DNA of 34,708 bases from Occallatibacter sp. (GCA_017883405.1 JADGNO010000073.1:1-34708), one strand, 5' to 3'; positions 16,015 through 25,781 are shown, numbered from the stretch's first letter. A program made the numbers and translations. The notes: a model not told the origin generated them from the sequence alone.

Positions 16015-17391
16015 CTAGGTGGTGCTGCTTGACGAGGTACCTGGCTTCAATGTGTCGCGTTTGATCAGTGAGCCCGCTTTCAGGTCGCGAAGTACCTTGT
16101 ATGGTCCGCTCACGACTTCCTGTCCCTGGCTCAAACCGGACAGTACTTCGATTTCGGTGGTTCCGGTAATACCGGTGGTGACGGGAACGAACTGGGAGCG
16201 CAGCTTGCCTTTTTTGTCTTTTTGAACGACGAACACTCCCTGCACCGGGTTCGGTTTTACCGGGGCTGAGGTAGCCGCTTCAACTCTTCCGGAATTCTTC
16301 ACGTTGTCCATGGCCGGGTCGTGCATGGTGAGCGCCTGAATGGGCAGCGAAAGCACATTCGTTTTGTGTGCCGTTGTAATTTTTGCCGTGCAGGACAGTC
16401 CGGGCCGAAGATCGGTCATGTCGCCGTCGATGGTGACCACCACCTTGAAGTCCTTAGCCTCTTCAGTGCCGGAAGTCGATTGCGAGGTGGCAATACCGGA
16501 GGATCGCAGCAGCGCCTGGTCGCCGACCAGCGTTACATGGCCGTGGAATATCTTACCGGGCAGGGCATCGACAGTAATTTCGGCTGCCTGGTCCAGCCGC
16601 ACATTCACAATGTCAGTTTCGTCTACCTTCACTTCGGCGGTAACGATGCTCATGTCTGCCAGTGTCATCAGCGTTGAGCCTTCGGTGTTCTGGATACCCT
16701 CAACTACCGTTTCGCCTTCGCGGACCGGCTCGTTGGTCACGATGCCGTCAAACGGCGCAATCGACATGGTGCGGTTCAGCAGATCTCTGTTGGCCTCCAG
16801 GGTCGACACCGCGGCCTGCAAGTGACCACGTGCTGAGTCAGTTTGGGCCTTGGCCTGGTTAAGCTGAGCCTGCGCCTGGGAAACTGACGCCACCGAGAGG
16901 TCGTAAGCTGCCTTCTTTGCGTCGAAGTCCTGCTTTGCCAGGATTCCATCTTTGTACAGCGCCTGTGCGCGGTCCCAGTCGAGTTTCTTCTGCTCGAGGT
17001 CAGCCCTGGCGTGTTCCAGATTGGCTTCTGAGGTCTTTTCGTTGGCGACGTAAGACGCAATGTCGGTGCGAGCGGCGGAAATCGTGGCCTGCTGGCCGTT
17101 GACCTGCGCCTGCTGTTGCACGTTCTCGATGGTGGCAACTGTTTCGCCCTTGGTGACGCGGTCGCCTTCCTTGACATACAAGTGTGTGACGCGGCCCATG
17201 GCAGTAGCGCCCAGATTTACGTAAGTCTTGGGCTTGATCTGGCCGGTTCCGCTTACCACGGCAGACAAATCCTGCCTGACTACCGTGGCCGTGAGCACCT
17301 TGGTATAACCCGACTGCTGTTTGTACACCATTGCCGCAACAAGGCCACCCGCAACAAGGACTCCAATAACGATAAAAATGATTTTCTTCAT
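16015..17391 (-). CDS. MacA-like periplasmic adaptor (membrane fusion protein)
   Basis: 458 aa. An N-terminal uncleaved membrane anchor (about residues 3-22) is followed by a split lipoyl/barrel-sandwich domain ([14 protein letters not shown], then APFDGIV). A long alpha-helical hairpin of about 120 residues rich in Ala, Gln, Asp and Lys, and beta-barrel and membrane-proximal domains, complete the layout. This is the usual arrangement of the RND/MacA adaptor family that links an inner-membrane pump to an outer-membrane channel. The C-terminus ends in a Ser/Thr tail. The ATPase gene follows after 100 bp. Neither a permease nor a TolC-like gene is present in this window. Confidence 0.88.
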   Translation of the reverse strand: MKKIIFIVIGVLVAGGLVAAMVYKQQSGYTKVLTATVVRQDLSAVVSGTGQIKPKTYVNLGATAMGRVTHLYVKEGDRVTKGETVATIENVQQQAQVNGQQATISAARTDIASYVANEKTSEANLEHARADLEQKKLDWDRAQALYKDGILAKQDFDAKKAAYDLSVASVSQAQAQLNQAKAQTDSARGHLQAAVSTLEANRDLLNRTMSIAPFDGIVTNEPVREGETVVEGIQNTEGSTLMTLADMSIVTAEVKVDETDIVNVRLDQAAEITVDALPGKIFHGHVTLVGDQALLRSSGIATSQSTSGTEEAKDFKVVVTIDGDMTDLRPGLSCTAKITTAHKTNVLSLPIQALTMHDPAMDNVKNSGRVEAATSAPVKPNPVQGVFVVQKDKKGKLRSQFVPVTTGITGTTEIEVLSGLSQGQEVVSGPYKVLRDLKAGSLIKRDTLKPGTSSSSTT

Positions 17392-17740
17392 GAGTATGAC
17401 GCGTGCTCCGATTGTCTCTTCTCAGTGTACGCAAAAGCGCCAATTCCGGTTCCCGCCGGGTGACGGTCGTTATTGCGTAAGCTCGCGATCGGGAAAAACT
17501 CCCCGGCGATGGAGACAACATTGCCCAGGGTGTTTAAGATTGCGCTTCTTTAATGGACGTTTGAACAACTGATAGGGTTTCTGAACTTTTGCCCTTTACT
17601 CAACATTCTATGCCGCTTCCGGTGGATTCCCGGCTTACATTCGGTGAAATTGAGCGTCCAATCGGCAGCCAGCCCAGGATGGGTGTTGCCGGGGGCCTTC
17701 CACACCCGTAAAATAGGGGATCGCAGGAGTATTTAAGGCA
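17392..17740. other. Divergent intergenic region
   Basis: 349 bp between the adaptor gene (-) and the GWxTD gene (+). The plus-strand end holds the promoter candidate at 17686-17714. I see no other structure and no gene; the small ORFs overlapping it run in from neighbouring genes. Confidence 0.45.
17686..17714 (+). promoter_or_regulatory. Good sigma-70-like promoter candidate for the GWxTD gene
   Basis: TTGCCG, 17 bp, TAAAAT: the -35 matches at 4 of 6 positions and the -10 at 5 of 6. Transcription would begin about 20 bp before the ATG at 17741, just upstream of the AGGAG ribosome site. This leaves a very short leader, which is the main reason for caution. Confidence 0.45.
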
Positions 17741-19480
17741 ATGGCGTTTATCGGTCGACGTTTTCTATTCATCCTACTCATGGGGAGTGGGTTAGTTCTG
17801 ATCCGCACACCGCACCTGAAAGCTCAGGATGCAGGGACAACTGCCAACAAGAGCCAGCAGGACACCAACGATCCTGATTACGATCCGCGCAAACGCCAGC
17901 GCAGCGACAAAGAGCGCTATAAGGCCCAGAGAGATCTCCGCAACGAGTTAAAAGGGACCTACAAGACCTGGCTGAACCAGGAGGTTGCTTACATTATCAG
18001 CGACGATGAACGTAAGGCTTTTATGACGCTCAGCAACGATGAGGAGCGCGATTCGTTTATCGAGGCATTCTGGCAGCGCCGCAACCCCAACCCGGATTCC
18101 CCTGAAAACGAGTTTCGCGAGGAGCACTACCGCCGCATTCAGTATGCGAACGACCACTTTGCGGCCGGCAAGCCCGGCTGGAGAACGGATCGCGGCCATA
18201 TTTATATTTCTTTCGGCAAGCCGGACGACATTGAGGGGCATCCCTCGGGCGGCACATATCAGCGGCCGCAGGATGAAGGCGGCGGCAGCACCTCTACCTT
18301 CCCATTCGAGATCTGGCACTACCGCTATATCGAGGGTATCGGCGAAAACGTCAATCTTGAATTCGTTGATACCTGCCAATGCGGCGATTTCCACTTCACT
18401 ATCGATCGCAGCGAGAAAGATGCACTGCTGATGGTGCCGGGAGCCGGCCTTACCCAGTGGGAAGAAATGAACCACAAGGATAAGACCGATCGCTTTAAGG
18501 GCGGCGGAATCGAGCGCCTGGGCGCGGGCCCGATGGGAGACGGCGCACAAAGCAAGGAATTTGACCGCATTGAACTACAGGCCAAGATTTTTGCTCCGCC
18601 TCCGATCAAGTTCACGGACTTAAACGCATTTGTTTCCGAGCACAAGCTGCTTACCGGGCCGGTGTTCCCGTTCGATGTACGCACGGACTTTGTGAAGGTG
18701 ACCGAGAGCATGGACATGGTGCCCATCACCTTGCAGATCAGGAACCGCGACATCACATTCCAAACAAAAGACGGCGTTTCGCGCGGCCTGGTGAACATCC
18801 TCATCCGGGTGACCACAATTACCGGCAAAACCGTTCAGACGCAGGAAGATACAGTCGAGATCAACCAGCCGGCTGAACTGTTGCAACAGGCACTGGACAG
18901 GAAGTCAATTTACTGGAAGGCGCTTCCGCTGGTACCCGGGTTGTACCGGCTCGATGTGGCCATCAAGGACGTCAACAACCCGGATCACATTGGGCTGTAC
19001 GGACGCGGCATTGATGTTCCGACTTATCACGATGAGAAGCTGGGCGCGTCGTCTCTGATCCTGGCCGACGAAATGCATCCTGTTTCATCGCGGCAGATTG
19101 GCAGCGGCAACTTTATTATCGGCGGCGATTTTGTCCGTCCGCGGGTTGCAGCCAACGCTGCAACGCCGGTTAGCTTTAATCGTGCGCAGAACCAGACCCT
19201 GAACTTCTGGATGCAGTTCTACAACCTTGGTATCGACGAAGCCACTAAGAGTAATTCCGCCAAAGTCACCTACGAAATTGCCGATGCCGCGAGCGGGACA
19301 GTGATTCTGACGAAAGACCTTGATTCAAAGGACTTAGGTTCCCATAGCGATGAGCTGACGGTCCAGAAAACGCTGCCGATCGCCGGCCTGCAGCCGGGCA
19401 AATACAAGGTGACCGTGAAAATAAATGATGCAATCTCAAAACAAGAGATTGCGCAATCGGCTCCTTTTGTCGTCGAATAG
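17741..19480 (+). CDS. GWxTD domain-containing secreted protein
   Basis: A 579-aa protein with a signal peptide (hydrophobic segment about 8-22, cleavage near LKAQD), then a charged spacer. The GWxTD domain follows (FWQRRNPNPDSPENEFREEHYRR region from about residue 110, with the namesake GWRTDRGHIYISFGKPD at about 146-162). The C-terminal half is beta-rich and probably contains Ig-like domains. GWxTD proteins are exported, occur widely in Acidobacteriota and relatives, and have no established biochemical role. AGGAG lies 11 nt and AAGG about 4 nt upstream of the ATG. The outer-membrane-like protein gene follows 109 bp downstream on the same strand, so the two may be functionally linked. Confidence 0.9.
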   Translation: MAFIGRRFLFILLMGSGLVLIRTPHLKAQDAGTTANKSQQDTNDPDYDPRKRQRSDKERYKAQRDLRNELKGTYKTWLNQEVAYIISDDERKAFMTLSNDEERDSFIEAFWQRRNPNPDSPENEFREEHYRRIQYANDHFAAGKPGWRTDRGHIYISFGKPDDIEGHPSGGTYQRPQDEGGGSTSTFPFEIWHYRYIEGIGENVNLEFVDTCQCGDFHFTIDRSEKDALLMVPGAGLTQWEEMNHKDKTDRFKGGGIERLGAGPMGDGAQSKEFDRIELQAKIFAPPPIKFTDLNAFVSEHKLLTGPVFPFDVRTDFVKVTESMDMVPITLQIRNRDITFQTKDGVSRGLVNILIRVTTITGKTVQTQEDTVEINQPAELLQQALDRKSIYWKALPLVPGLYRLDVAIKDVNNPDHIGLYGRGIDVPTYHDEKLGASSLILADEMHPVSSRQIGSGNFIIGGDFVRPRVAANAATPVSFNRAQNQTLNFWMQFYNLGIDEATKSNSAKVTYEIADAASGTVILTKDLDSKDLGSHSDELTVQKTLPIAGLQPGKYKVTVKINDAISKQEIAQSAPFVVE

Positions 19481-19589
19481 TAATGATTCTTGCGCGGACT
19501 TTAGCAGGACCTGAGATTTTGCAAACCGCGCAGGTAGTGCTTGTTGTAAGTTCGCCAGGGATGACGCCGGATCACAGGATTAAGTGACG

Positions 19590-21266
19590 ATGCGTAAAGC
19601 CCATTTCGCCGGATTTGCGATGCTGATTGCACTTGTCGTCGTTCCCATGTGCGGGGCGACAACTGCAACGGTATCGGGGCTTGTGCGCAATTCGGCGGGT
19701 ACACCGCAGATTGGCGCCGAGGTTCAGTTATTGCGCCCGGATCTGACCGTAGTTGCCACCGTCTACACGGACGCAACTGGCCGGTTTAAATTCGCTTCAC
19801 TTTTTCCAGGACACTACTCGGTGAAAGCAATGGGCATGTCTTATCTGCCGGCGCTTCGCGAGAATGTGCGTGTCCGCACCGGAACAATCGTTGATCTTAC
19901 GCTGAACACACTGTACGAAGTGATGCAGTGGCTTCCAGCACAGCCCCGCGTGGGCAACAGCCAGCAGGACGACTGGGAGTGGACGCTGCGCTCGGCTGAG
20001 AACCGTCCATTGCTGCGCTGGCTTGAAGACGGTCCTTTGGTCGTCGTATCCGATGGCCCCGGTAGCACGCCCAAGCTCAAAGCGCGCCTGATGGCGACCG
20101 GCCAGGCAGGAACCTTTGGCGAGAGCGGCGAACGTATTTCCGCAACCTTAGAGAACACGCCCTCTAACAGCCGCGAACTGTTGGCTCGCGTCGATTTCGC
20201 TCCCAATACCGATGGCGCCATGGAATCGATGCTCGGCTTCCGCCAGGATCTTGGTTTTGCCGGATCTGTTCAGTCTGTCGCTGCAATTTCGATCAGTCCA
20301 GATGTGAATGGTCCCGATGGCGACGGGGGTACCAACGAAGCCGCATTGAGCGCTTGGGAGTCGATGCACCTTGGCGACGAGTTTGACCTCGAAGCCGGGT
20401 CAACCCAGGTAATCGGGCGTATGAACGCACAAGCGCCCAGCACGGTGATGGCGGCGCTGCCCAATGCCGCAATAACCTGGCATGGAAGCAATTCATCGGT
20501 CGGCTATCGTATGGCCACAGCGGTTCCAGGGGCTGTCAGGGACGATAATACTCGCGCCCAGGCGTGGCTGCCCGCCATGTCGGTCCGCGATGGCAACCTG
20601 GTTTTAGAGCGTGGCTTGCACCATGAGATTGGCTGGAGCCGCACCAAGGACAGCGGTGCCATGTCGGTCGTCTTCTTCTCCGACACGATCAAGAATCCCG
20701 TCCTCGAAGCCAGGGGAAACGCGGCGGCGGCTTACGGTGAGGCGCTCTTTGACAGCACCGGCAACCTGATGCGCGCGGCTGGGCCGAACTATTCAACGCA
20801 GGGAGTTGTCGCCAGCGTTCAGCATCGTTTGCCACGGGGAAATCAGGTTCGGGTCAGCTACGCCAATGGCAGCGCGCTCGTTATGCCGGCTCTGCCGCAC
20901 CCGGTGGCCATTTCGCAGGCCTTGGCGGCAGCGCGGCAGCGTCGCGCTGAGTCTTATTCAATTTCGCTTTCAGGCACTTTGGACGGAACCGGTACGCGGT
21001 GGCGCGCGAGCTATCGCTGGCAGCCCGAGGACACGATGACTGAGGTGGCTCCTTATACAATGGAGGCTATCTCGCCTTACCTGAATGTCCGAATTCGCCA
21101 GTCTCTGCACAGCAATCGCGATGGATCAAGCGGCATTGAAGCGTTGCTCGATGTGCAGAATCTGTTGGCGCAAGGCTACTGCCCCTACCTGATGAAAGAC
21201 GGCTCGATGCTGGTATTTGCCGAGCAGCAGCGCGGCATTCGCGGCGGCCTAGCCTTCACCTTCTAA
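19590..21266 (+). CDS. Outer-membrane-like protein with carboxypeptidase regulatory domain
   Basis: A 558-aa secreted protein with a signal peptide, then a carboxypeptidase-regulatory-like beta domain (SGLVRNSAGTPQIGAEV, TDATGRFKFASL, then PGHYSVKA) typical of the N-terminus of TonB-dependent receptors. About 400 residues follow with alternating hydrophobic/polar strands. The chain ends in GGLAFTF with terminal Phe, the usual C-terminal signal of outer-membrane beta-barrels. No TonB box or plug domain is recognised and it is shorter than a normal receptor, so it is a relative rather than a proven transporter. The track's GTG 19584 is too close to AGGAT; ATG 19590 gives a 9-nt spacing. It lies behind the GWxTD gene. 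Confidence 0.7.
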   Translation: MRKAHFAGFAMLIALVVVPMCGATTATVSGLVRNSAGTPQIGAEVQLLRPDLTVVATVYTDATGRFKFASLFPGHYSVKAMGMSYLPALRENVRVRTGTIVDLTLNTLYEVMQWLPAQPRVGNSQQDDWEWTLRSAENRPLLRWLEDGPLVVVSDGPGSTPKLKARLMATGQAGTFGESGERISATLENTPSNSRELLARVDFAPNTDGAMESMLGFRQDLGFAGSVQSVAAISISPDVNGPDGDGGTNEAALSAWESMHLGDEFDLEAGSTQVIGRMNAQAPSTVMAALPNAAITWHGSNSSVGYRMATAVPGAVRDDNTRAQAWLPAMSVRDGNLVLERGLHHEIGWSRTKDSGAMSVVFFSDTIKNPVLEARGNAAAAYGEALFDSTGNLMRAAGPNYSTQGVVASVQHRLPRGNQVRVSYANGSALVMPALPHPVAISQALAAARQRRAESYSISLSGTLDGTGTRWRASYRWQPEDTMTEVAPYTMEAISPYLNVRIRQSLHSNRDGSSGIEALLDVQNLLAQGYCPYLMKDGSMLVFAEQQRGIRGGLAFTF

Positions 21267-21411
21267 TCTCGCCACCTTATTCAACCCTTAGAACTTCAAT
21301 ACGGAAACGCGCAGCTTAATCACTTGCTGTGCGTGCGGGTGCAAACAAGTGTCATTCGCGTGTTGCGGGCGCGGGCAATTGTAATTAGATTTGTTGCGAG
21401 GTAATTCTGCA

Positions 21412-23016
21412 ATGCGCAAGACCCCAAGTACCTATCTGCTCGCCGTTCTCGTCTTCTTCTTCGCTATCAATTCCGCTTTCGCAGTTGAAGCTCCCCGAAT
21501 TGAAAAGAAGGATGGTCGCTATGCCCTGATGGTGGAGGGTCGTCCCTATCTCGTACTCGGCGGCCAGATTCACAACTCCAGTGCGTGGCCCAGCGAACTA
21601 CAGCAAGTGTGGGACTCGATGGCGGCGTTGCACGCCAATACCATTGAAGCGCCTGCTTACTGGGAGCAGATTGAAGCGCAGGAAGGGCATTTCGATTTCG
21701 GCAATGTCGATCAGCTGATCGAAGGCGCGCGGGCGCACAATCTGCACGTCATCCTGTTGTGGTTTGGCACGTGGAAGAACGGCAACATGCAGTACGCGCC
21801 GGTCTGGGTCAAGACCGATACGAAGCGTTTTCCGCGCACGATTCGCCCCGACGGTGTTCCTCTTGACGTGCTTTCTGCCAACTCTCGCACAACTCTGGAA
21901 GCGGACAAGGCCGCCTTCACATCGCTGATGCGCCACCTGAAGCAGATTGACGGCGATCAGCACACGATCCTGTTGGTACAGGTTGAGAACGAGTCGGGCG
22001 GCATTGGCAGCGTGCGCGATTTCTCCGCGGAATCGAACCGCGAGTTTGCGGGCAAAGTTCCCGCCGACTTGCTGACCGCGTCGGGCAAGCAGCCCGGCAC
22101 CTGGAGTCAGGTATTTGGCGAAGATGCGGACGAGGTTTTTCAGATCTACCACCAGGCGAAGTACATCAATGAAATCGCTGCGGCCGGTAAAAAGGAATTC
22201 GACATTCCGTGCTACATGAACGCGTGGCTGAGTCATGTGACCAACGAGTTGCCACAGCGACAGGTGTTTCTGCCGGGTATACAGTATCCAAGCGGCGGGG
22301 CAGTGCAGCGCTGGGTTGGCTTGTGGCGCGCGCTGGCGCCTGCGATTGACATGATCGCCCCAGACATTTACACCAGCGACTCGACTGAGTATCGCGACAC
22401 CATTCATGCCTATGCGCGGCCCGATAATCCGCTGATGATACCGGAGACCGGACGCAACGACGCATTCGCGAAATTCTTTTTCTATGCCTTAGGCAGCGGC
22501 ACGCTTGGATTTTCGCCGTTCGGAGTCGATCGAACCGGCTGGAACATTCTGGGCAACGAGCCGTGGTCAGCTCACGCTCGCAACTTTGAGCTCTTTGCGC
22601 CGATGAATCGCGAGATTGCGGCGCTCGAATTCGATGGCAAGCTCAAGACTGCCGTCGAGGAACCTGGGCAGGCGGAGCAGGAATTGGATTTCGGCGAGTG
22701 GCAGGCTATGGTGATGTTCGGTTTTCCGCAGCAGGATGGGCGTAAGGCTCCTGGCACCAAAGACGCGCACGGAGTGGCGCTGATTGCGCGCCTTGGCCCA
22801 GACGAGTTTCTGGTCGCGGGATTTGACTCAAGCATTCGCTTTCATGTGCCGGGGCAACTTCCGTTCATTCGTTCGCAGGTTCTTACTGCCGAAGAAGGCG
22901 GCTACGTCAACGGCGAGTGGAAGGCCAAGCGGCTTTTAAATGGCGATGAAGTTGACCGCGGTATTTCGTTCCACGCGCAACCGACAGTAGTGCGCGTGCG
23001 CATGGGCAAGTTCTAA
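21412..23016 (+). CDS. Beta-galactosidase-like glycoside hydrolase (GH-A clan, DUF5597-type)
   Basis: A 534-aa protein with a signal peptide (about residues 8-25). It has a TIM-barrel hydrolase domain starting at YALMVEGRPYLVLGGQIHNSSAW, the start typical of GH35/GH42-related enzymes. The acid/base candidate is Glu194 in VQVENESGG and the nucleophile candidate Glu345 in MIPETGRND; both are present, so it is probably active. A beta domain of the DUF5597 kind fits the C-terminal about 150 residues. The likely substrate is a beta-linked galactose or related sugar in a periplasmic or extracellular glycan. The track's TTG 21391 is not the start: GAGGT lies 9 nt before ATG 21412. It is first of five tightly spaced genes. 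Confidence 0.83.
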   Translation: MRKTPSTYLLAVLVFFFAINSAFAVEAPRIEKKDGRYALMVEGRPYLVLGGQIHNSSAWPSELQQVWDSMAALHANTIEAPAYWEQIEAQEGHFDFGNVDQLIEGARAHNLHVILLWFGTWKNGNMQYAPVWVKTDTKRFPRTIRPDGVPLDVLSANSRTTLEADKAAFTSLMRHLKQIDGDQHTILLVQVENESGGIGSVRDFSAESNREFAGKVPADLLTASGKQPGTWSQVFGEDADEVFQIYHQAKYINEIAAAGKKEFDIPCYMNAWLSHVTNELPQRQVFLPGIQYPSGGAVQRWVGLWRALAPAIDMIAPDIYTSDSTEYRDTIHAYARPDNPLMIPETGRNDAFAKFFFYALGSGTLGFSPFGVDRTGWNILGNEPWSAHARNFELFAPMNREIAALEFDGKLKTAVEEPGQAEQELDFGEWQAMVMFGFPQQDGRKAPGTKDAHGVALIARLGPDEFLVAGFDSSIRFHVPGQLPFIRSQVLTAEEGGYVNGEWKAKRLLNGDEVDRGISFHAQPTVVRVRMGKF

Positions 23017-23041
23017 ACGGCAACGTATCCGAAAGGGAATC

Positions 23042-23908
23042 ATGAGCAACGGAAAAATCAGCCGTCGCACGGCCCTCAAGTCTGGCCTGGCGGTTTCGGC
23101 GCTTGCATCCTGGCCGGGCATCGCGATTGCGGAAGATGCGGCGGCGACGAAGAAGCGCATCCGCCAGAGTGTCTGTCGCTGGTGCTACCAGAAGATGCCG
23201 ATTGACGATCTATGCGCTGCTGCTGCACAGATGGGCCTGTTCGGCATTGACCTGCTCAATCCCGATGAATACGAAGTGCCACGCCGGCACGGACTCATCT
23301 GCACCATGGGCTACGCGGATGCGGGCACGATACCGGAGGCGATGAACCGCACCGAGCATCACGCCGCCATTGAAACCGCGCTAAGAACCAACATTCCTCT
23401 TGCGGCTAAAGCCGGCATTCCGAATGTCATCACCTTCTCCGGTAACCGCAAAGGCATGTCCGACGATGAAGGCGCGCGCAACACGATAGCCGGGCTTAAT
23501 CGCGTCAAGAAAATTGCTGAAGAAAATAGCGTCGTCATTTGTCTTGAATTGCTGAACAGCAAAGTCAATCACCCCGACTATATGTGCGACCACACCGCAT
23601 GGGGCGTGCGGGTGGTAGAGGAAGTGAATTCGCCAAATGTGAAGCTGCTGTACGACGTCTATCACATGCAAATTATGGAAGGCGACCTGATCGCTACGAT
23701 CAAGAAGAATATTGCATGGATCGGCCACTTCCATACGGGTGGCGTACCGGGCCGTCACGAACTTGATGAAACACAGGAAGTACAGTGGGACGGCGTAATG
23801 AGGGCCATTCTAGAAACGGGGTATAGAGGTTACGTTGCGCACGAATTTTTGCCGGTACACGATCCTATGAGCAGCCTGCGTGCGGCTGTGAAGTTATGCG
23901 ACGTTTAG
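23042..23908 (+). CDS. Hydroxypyruvate isomerase-like TIM-barrel protein
   Basis: A 288-aa xylose-isomerase-like TIM barrel of the hydroxypyruvate isomerase (Hyi) family. The N-terminus carries SRRTALKSG followed by a hydrophobic stretch, a probable Tat signal. Likely metal and catalytic residues are Glu169 (CLELLNS), Asp205 (LLYDVYHMQIMEGD), a His/Glu-rich loop (HFHTGGVPGRHELDE) and Glu268 (VAHEFLP). The set is complete, so activity is expected, although the real substrate may be another keto-acid or sugar. AAAGGGA lies just before the ATG. It starts 25 bp after the beta-galactosidase-like gene and precedes two dehydrogenase genes, in keeping with a sugar-degradation operon. Confidence 0.85.
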   Translation: MSNGKISRRTALKSGLAVSALASWPGIAIAEDAAATKKRIRQSVCRWCYQKMPIDDLCAAAAQMGLFGIDLLNPDEYEVPRRHGLICTMGYADAGTIPEAMNRTEHHAAIETALRTNIPLAAKAGIPNVITFSGNRKGMSDDEGARNTIAGLNRVKKIAEENSVVICLELLNSKVNHPDYMCDHTAWGVRVVEEVNSPNVKLLYDVYHMQIMEGDLIATIKKNIAWIGHFHTGGVPGRHELDETQEVQWDGVMRAILETGYRGYVAHEFLPVHDPMSSLRAAVKLCDV

Positions 23909-23952
23909 GTCTGCCATTTAAAATCTGATCTACCTGAGGATTTCAAAACAAA

Positions 23953-24990
23953 ATGAAGTCGCTGCTCCTTACCGAATACAATCACCTTGAAATAACCGAT
24001 ATGCCACGGCCCAACGCCGGCCCTGGCGAAGTGCTGGTGCGCGTTGAAGCTTGCGGCATCTGCGGCAGCGACGTACACGGCCTGGATGGTTCAACCGGCC
24101 GGCGCATTCCGCCCATCGTCATGGGACACGAAGCCGCCGGAACAGTTGAAGCTGTTGGCGAGGGCGTCACCCGGTTTGCCAAGGGCGATCGCGTCACATT
24201 CGACTCGACTGTTTATTGCGGCGAGTGTCCGTACTGCAAAAGCGGCCAAATCAATCTCTGCGATAACCGCGAAGTGATCGGCGTATCCGAGGGGAACTAT
24301 CGTCGTCATGGCGCTTTTGCCGAGTACGTGGTCATCCCGGATCGCATTATGTATCCGCTGCCTGCCGATTTTCCATTTGAAGAAGCCGCGATGCTCGAAG
24401 CAGTTTCCGTCGCCATGCACGGGGTAAAAGTATCGCCCATCGTCGGCGGCGAGACGGCGCTCGTTATCGGAGCCGGCATGATCGGCCTGCTCACGCTGCA
24501 AGCAGCGAAGGCAGCGGGTTGCGAGCGCGTTTTCATTTCAGATGTTGACGAATCGCGACTGAATCTCGCCCGCCAGATTGGCGCGGATGAAATTCTGCAT
24601 TGCTCCGGCGCTGAGCTTCTGACGGAAATCAAGCGGCTCACGAATGGTCGCAGCGTCGACGTCGCGCTTGAAGCTGTGGGGTTGAATCAGACCGTAGCCA
24701 GTGCGATCGACTGTGCGCGCAAAGGCGGCACCGTGACTCTGATCGGTAATGTTTCGCCTGAAGTCACGCTGCCGCTGCAAAAAGTGGTTGTGAAGCAGCT
24801 CAAGTTGCAGGGCTCCTGCGCATCTTCAGGCGAATACCCTGAGGCCATCGAACTCATTGCCGCAGGCAAGATCAAAGTCAAGCCGCTCATTACTGCTGTG
24901 GCGAGCCTTGAAGAAGGTCCGCGCTGGTTTGACCGCCTTCATTCGCGCGAGCCCAATCTTATGAAGATCGTACTTTCCCCGAGGGTTTAA
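23953..24990 (+). CDS. Zinc-dependent medium-chain alcohol/polyol dehydrogenase
   Basis: A 345-aa MDR-family dehydrogenase. Catalytic zinc ligands are visible as Cys37 (CGICGSD) and His59-Glu60 (GHEAAG). A four-Cys structural zinc lobe is intact (Cys89, 92, 95 and 103 in YCGECPYC and INLC). The nucleotide site follows with VIGAGMIGLL. Length and motifs fit the sorbitol, galactitol-phosphate and threonine dehydrogenase group; the actual polyol or sugar is not evident. No signal peptide, so cytoplasmic. The stop overlaps the next ATG by one base, implying translational coupling with the SDR gene. TGAGGA lies 12 nt before the ATG. Confidence 0.9.
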   Translation: MKSLLLTEYNHLEITDMPRPNAGPGEVLVRVEACGICGSDVHGLDGSTGRRIPPIVMGHEAAGTVEAVGEGVTRFAKGDRVTFDSTVYCGECPYCKSGQINLCDNREVIGVSEGNYRRHGAFAEYVVIPDRIMYPLPADFPFEEAAMLEAVSVAMHGVKVSPIVGGETALVIGAGMIGLLTLQAAKAAGCERVFISDVDESRLNLARQIGADEILHCSGAELLTEIKRLTNGRSVDVALEAVGLNQTVASAIDCARKGGTVTLIGNVSPEVTLPLQKVVVKQLKLQGSCASSGEYPEAIELIAAGKIKVKPLITAVASLEEGPRWFDRLHSREPNLMKIVLSPRV

Positions 24991-25781
24991 TGAGCGACGC
25001 ACTTTTCGATCTTGGCGGCCAAGTTGCCATTGTTACCGGAACCAGCCGCGGACTGGGTCAATATCTTGCGCGGGCGCTGGCCAGGGCCGGCGCAGACCTC
25101 ATCATCACCAGCCGCACGCTCGATTCACTTGCTGAGTTTGAGAAAGAGATCAGAGCACTCGGGCGTCGCGTGGTGTCGCTTGAGCTCGACGTTACAGATG
25201 AGCAAAGCATCGACAAGATGGCGCGCGATGCTGAAGCTGCCTACGGGCAGATTCACATTCTTGTGAACAACGCGGGCTGCAATCGCCGCAAGCTGGCGCT
25301 TGAAGTTACATGGGACGATTGGAACACTGTTCTGGATACAAACCTTCGCGGCAGTTTTTTTGTTGCGCAGGGCATTGCCCGCGGCATGACCGCGCAAGGC
25401 TACGGCCGGATCATCAACATCGGCTCCGTTACTTGCGTTGCAGGTTATGCGGGCCTGGCGCCGTACGGCGCAAGCCGCGGCGGTGTTCGACAATTGACGA
25501 TGAGTCTTGCCGCCGACTGGGGCAAATATGGCGTGACTGTGAATTGTCTTGCGCCCGGCTGGTTCAAAACCGAGCAGAGTCGCGTGCTCTATGAGGATGA
25601 GGGCTGGGTCGACTACCTTACCGAGCGAATTCCCCTTGCACGCCCAGGCCGGCCGAACGACCTGGACGGCGCAGTTGTTTTTCTAGCTTCTGAGTCAAGC
25701 CGCTATGTGACCGGACAAACGCTGCTGATAGATGGCGGAATATCGACGGGCGCATTGCGAGCATTGCCTAAGAGCAAATAG
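24990..25781 (+). CDS. SDR family oxidoreductase with atypical YxxxR active site
   Basis: A 263-aa short-chain dehydrogenase, closest by look to gluconate 5-dehydrogenase/3-oxoacyl-ACP-reductase-like SDRs. TGTSRGLG (16-23), LVNNAG (91-96), catalytic Ser146 (NIGSV) and Tyr159 are present. The conserved Lys of YxxxK is Arg163 (YGASR, codon CGC at 25476-25478). This is unusual and may lower or change activity. The C-terminal LLIDGG motif is normal, and the frame then ends at an amber TAG. After that stop the same frame continues for 25 protein-like codons to the GH106 start (separate entry). GAGGG lies 4 nt before the ATG, which overlaps the stop of the dehydrogenase gene. Confidence 0.86.
   Translation: MSDALFDLGGQVAIVTGTSRGLGQYLARALARAGADLIITSRTLDSLAEFEKEIRALGRRVVSLELDVTDEQSIDKMARDAEAAYGQIHILVNNAGCNRRKLALEVTWDDWNTVLDTNLRGSFFVAQGIARGMTAQGYGRIINIGSVTCVAGYAGLAPYGASRGGVRQLTMSLAADWGKYGVTVNCLAPGWFKTEQSRVLYEDEGWVDYLTERIPLARPGRPNDLDGAVVFLASESSRYVTGQTLLIDGGISTGALRALPKSK

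Noticed and set aside
17948-18550. 200-aa minus ORF
   Set aside because: Antisense shadow within the GWxTD gene.
21598-22407. 269-aa minus ORF
   Set aside because: Long, but antisense to the glycoside hydrolase whose catalytic Glu motifs are on the plus strand.
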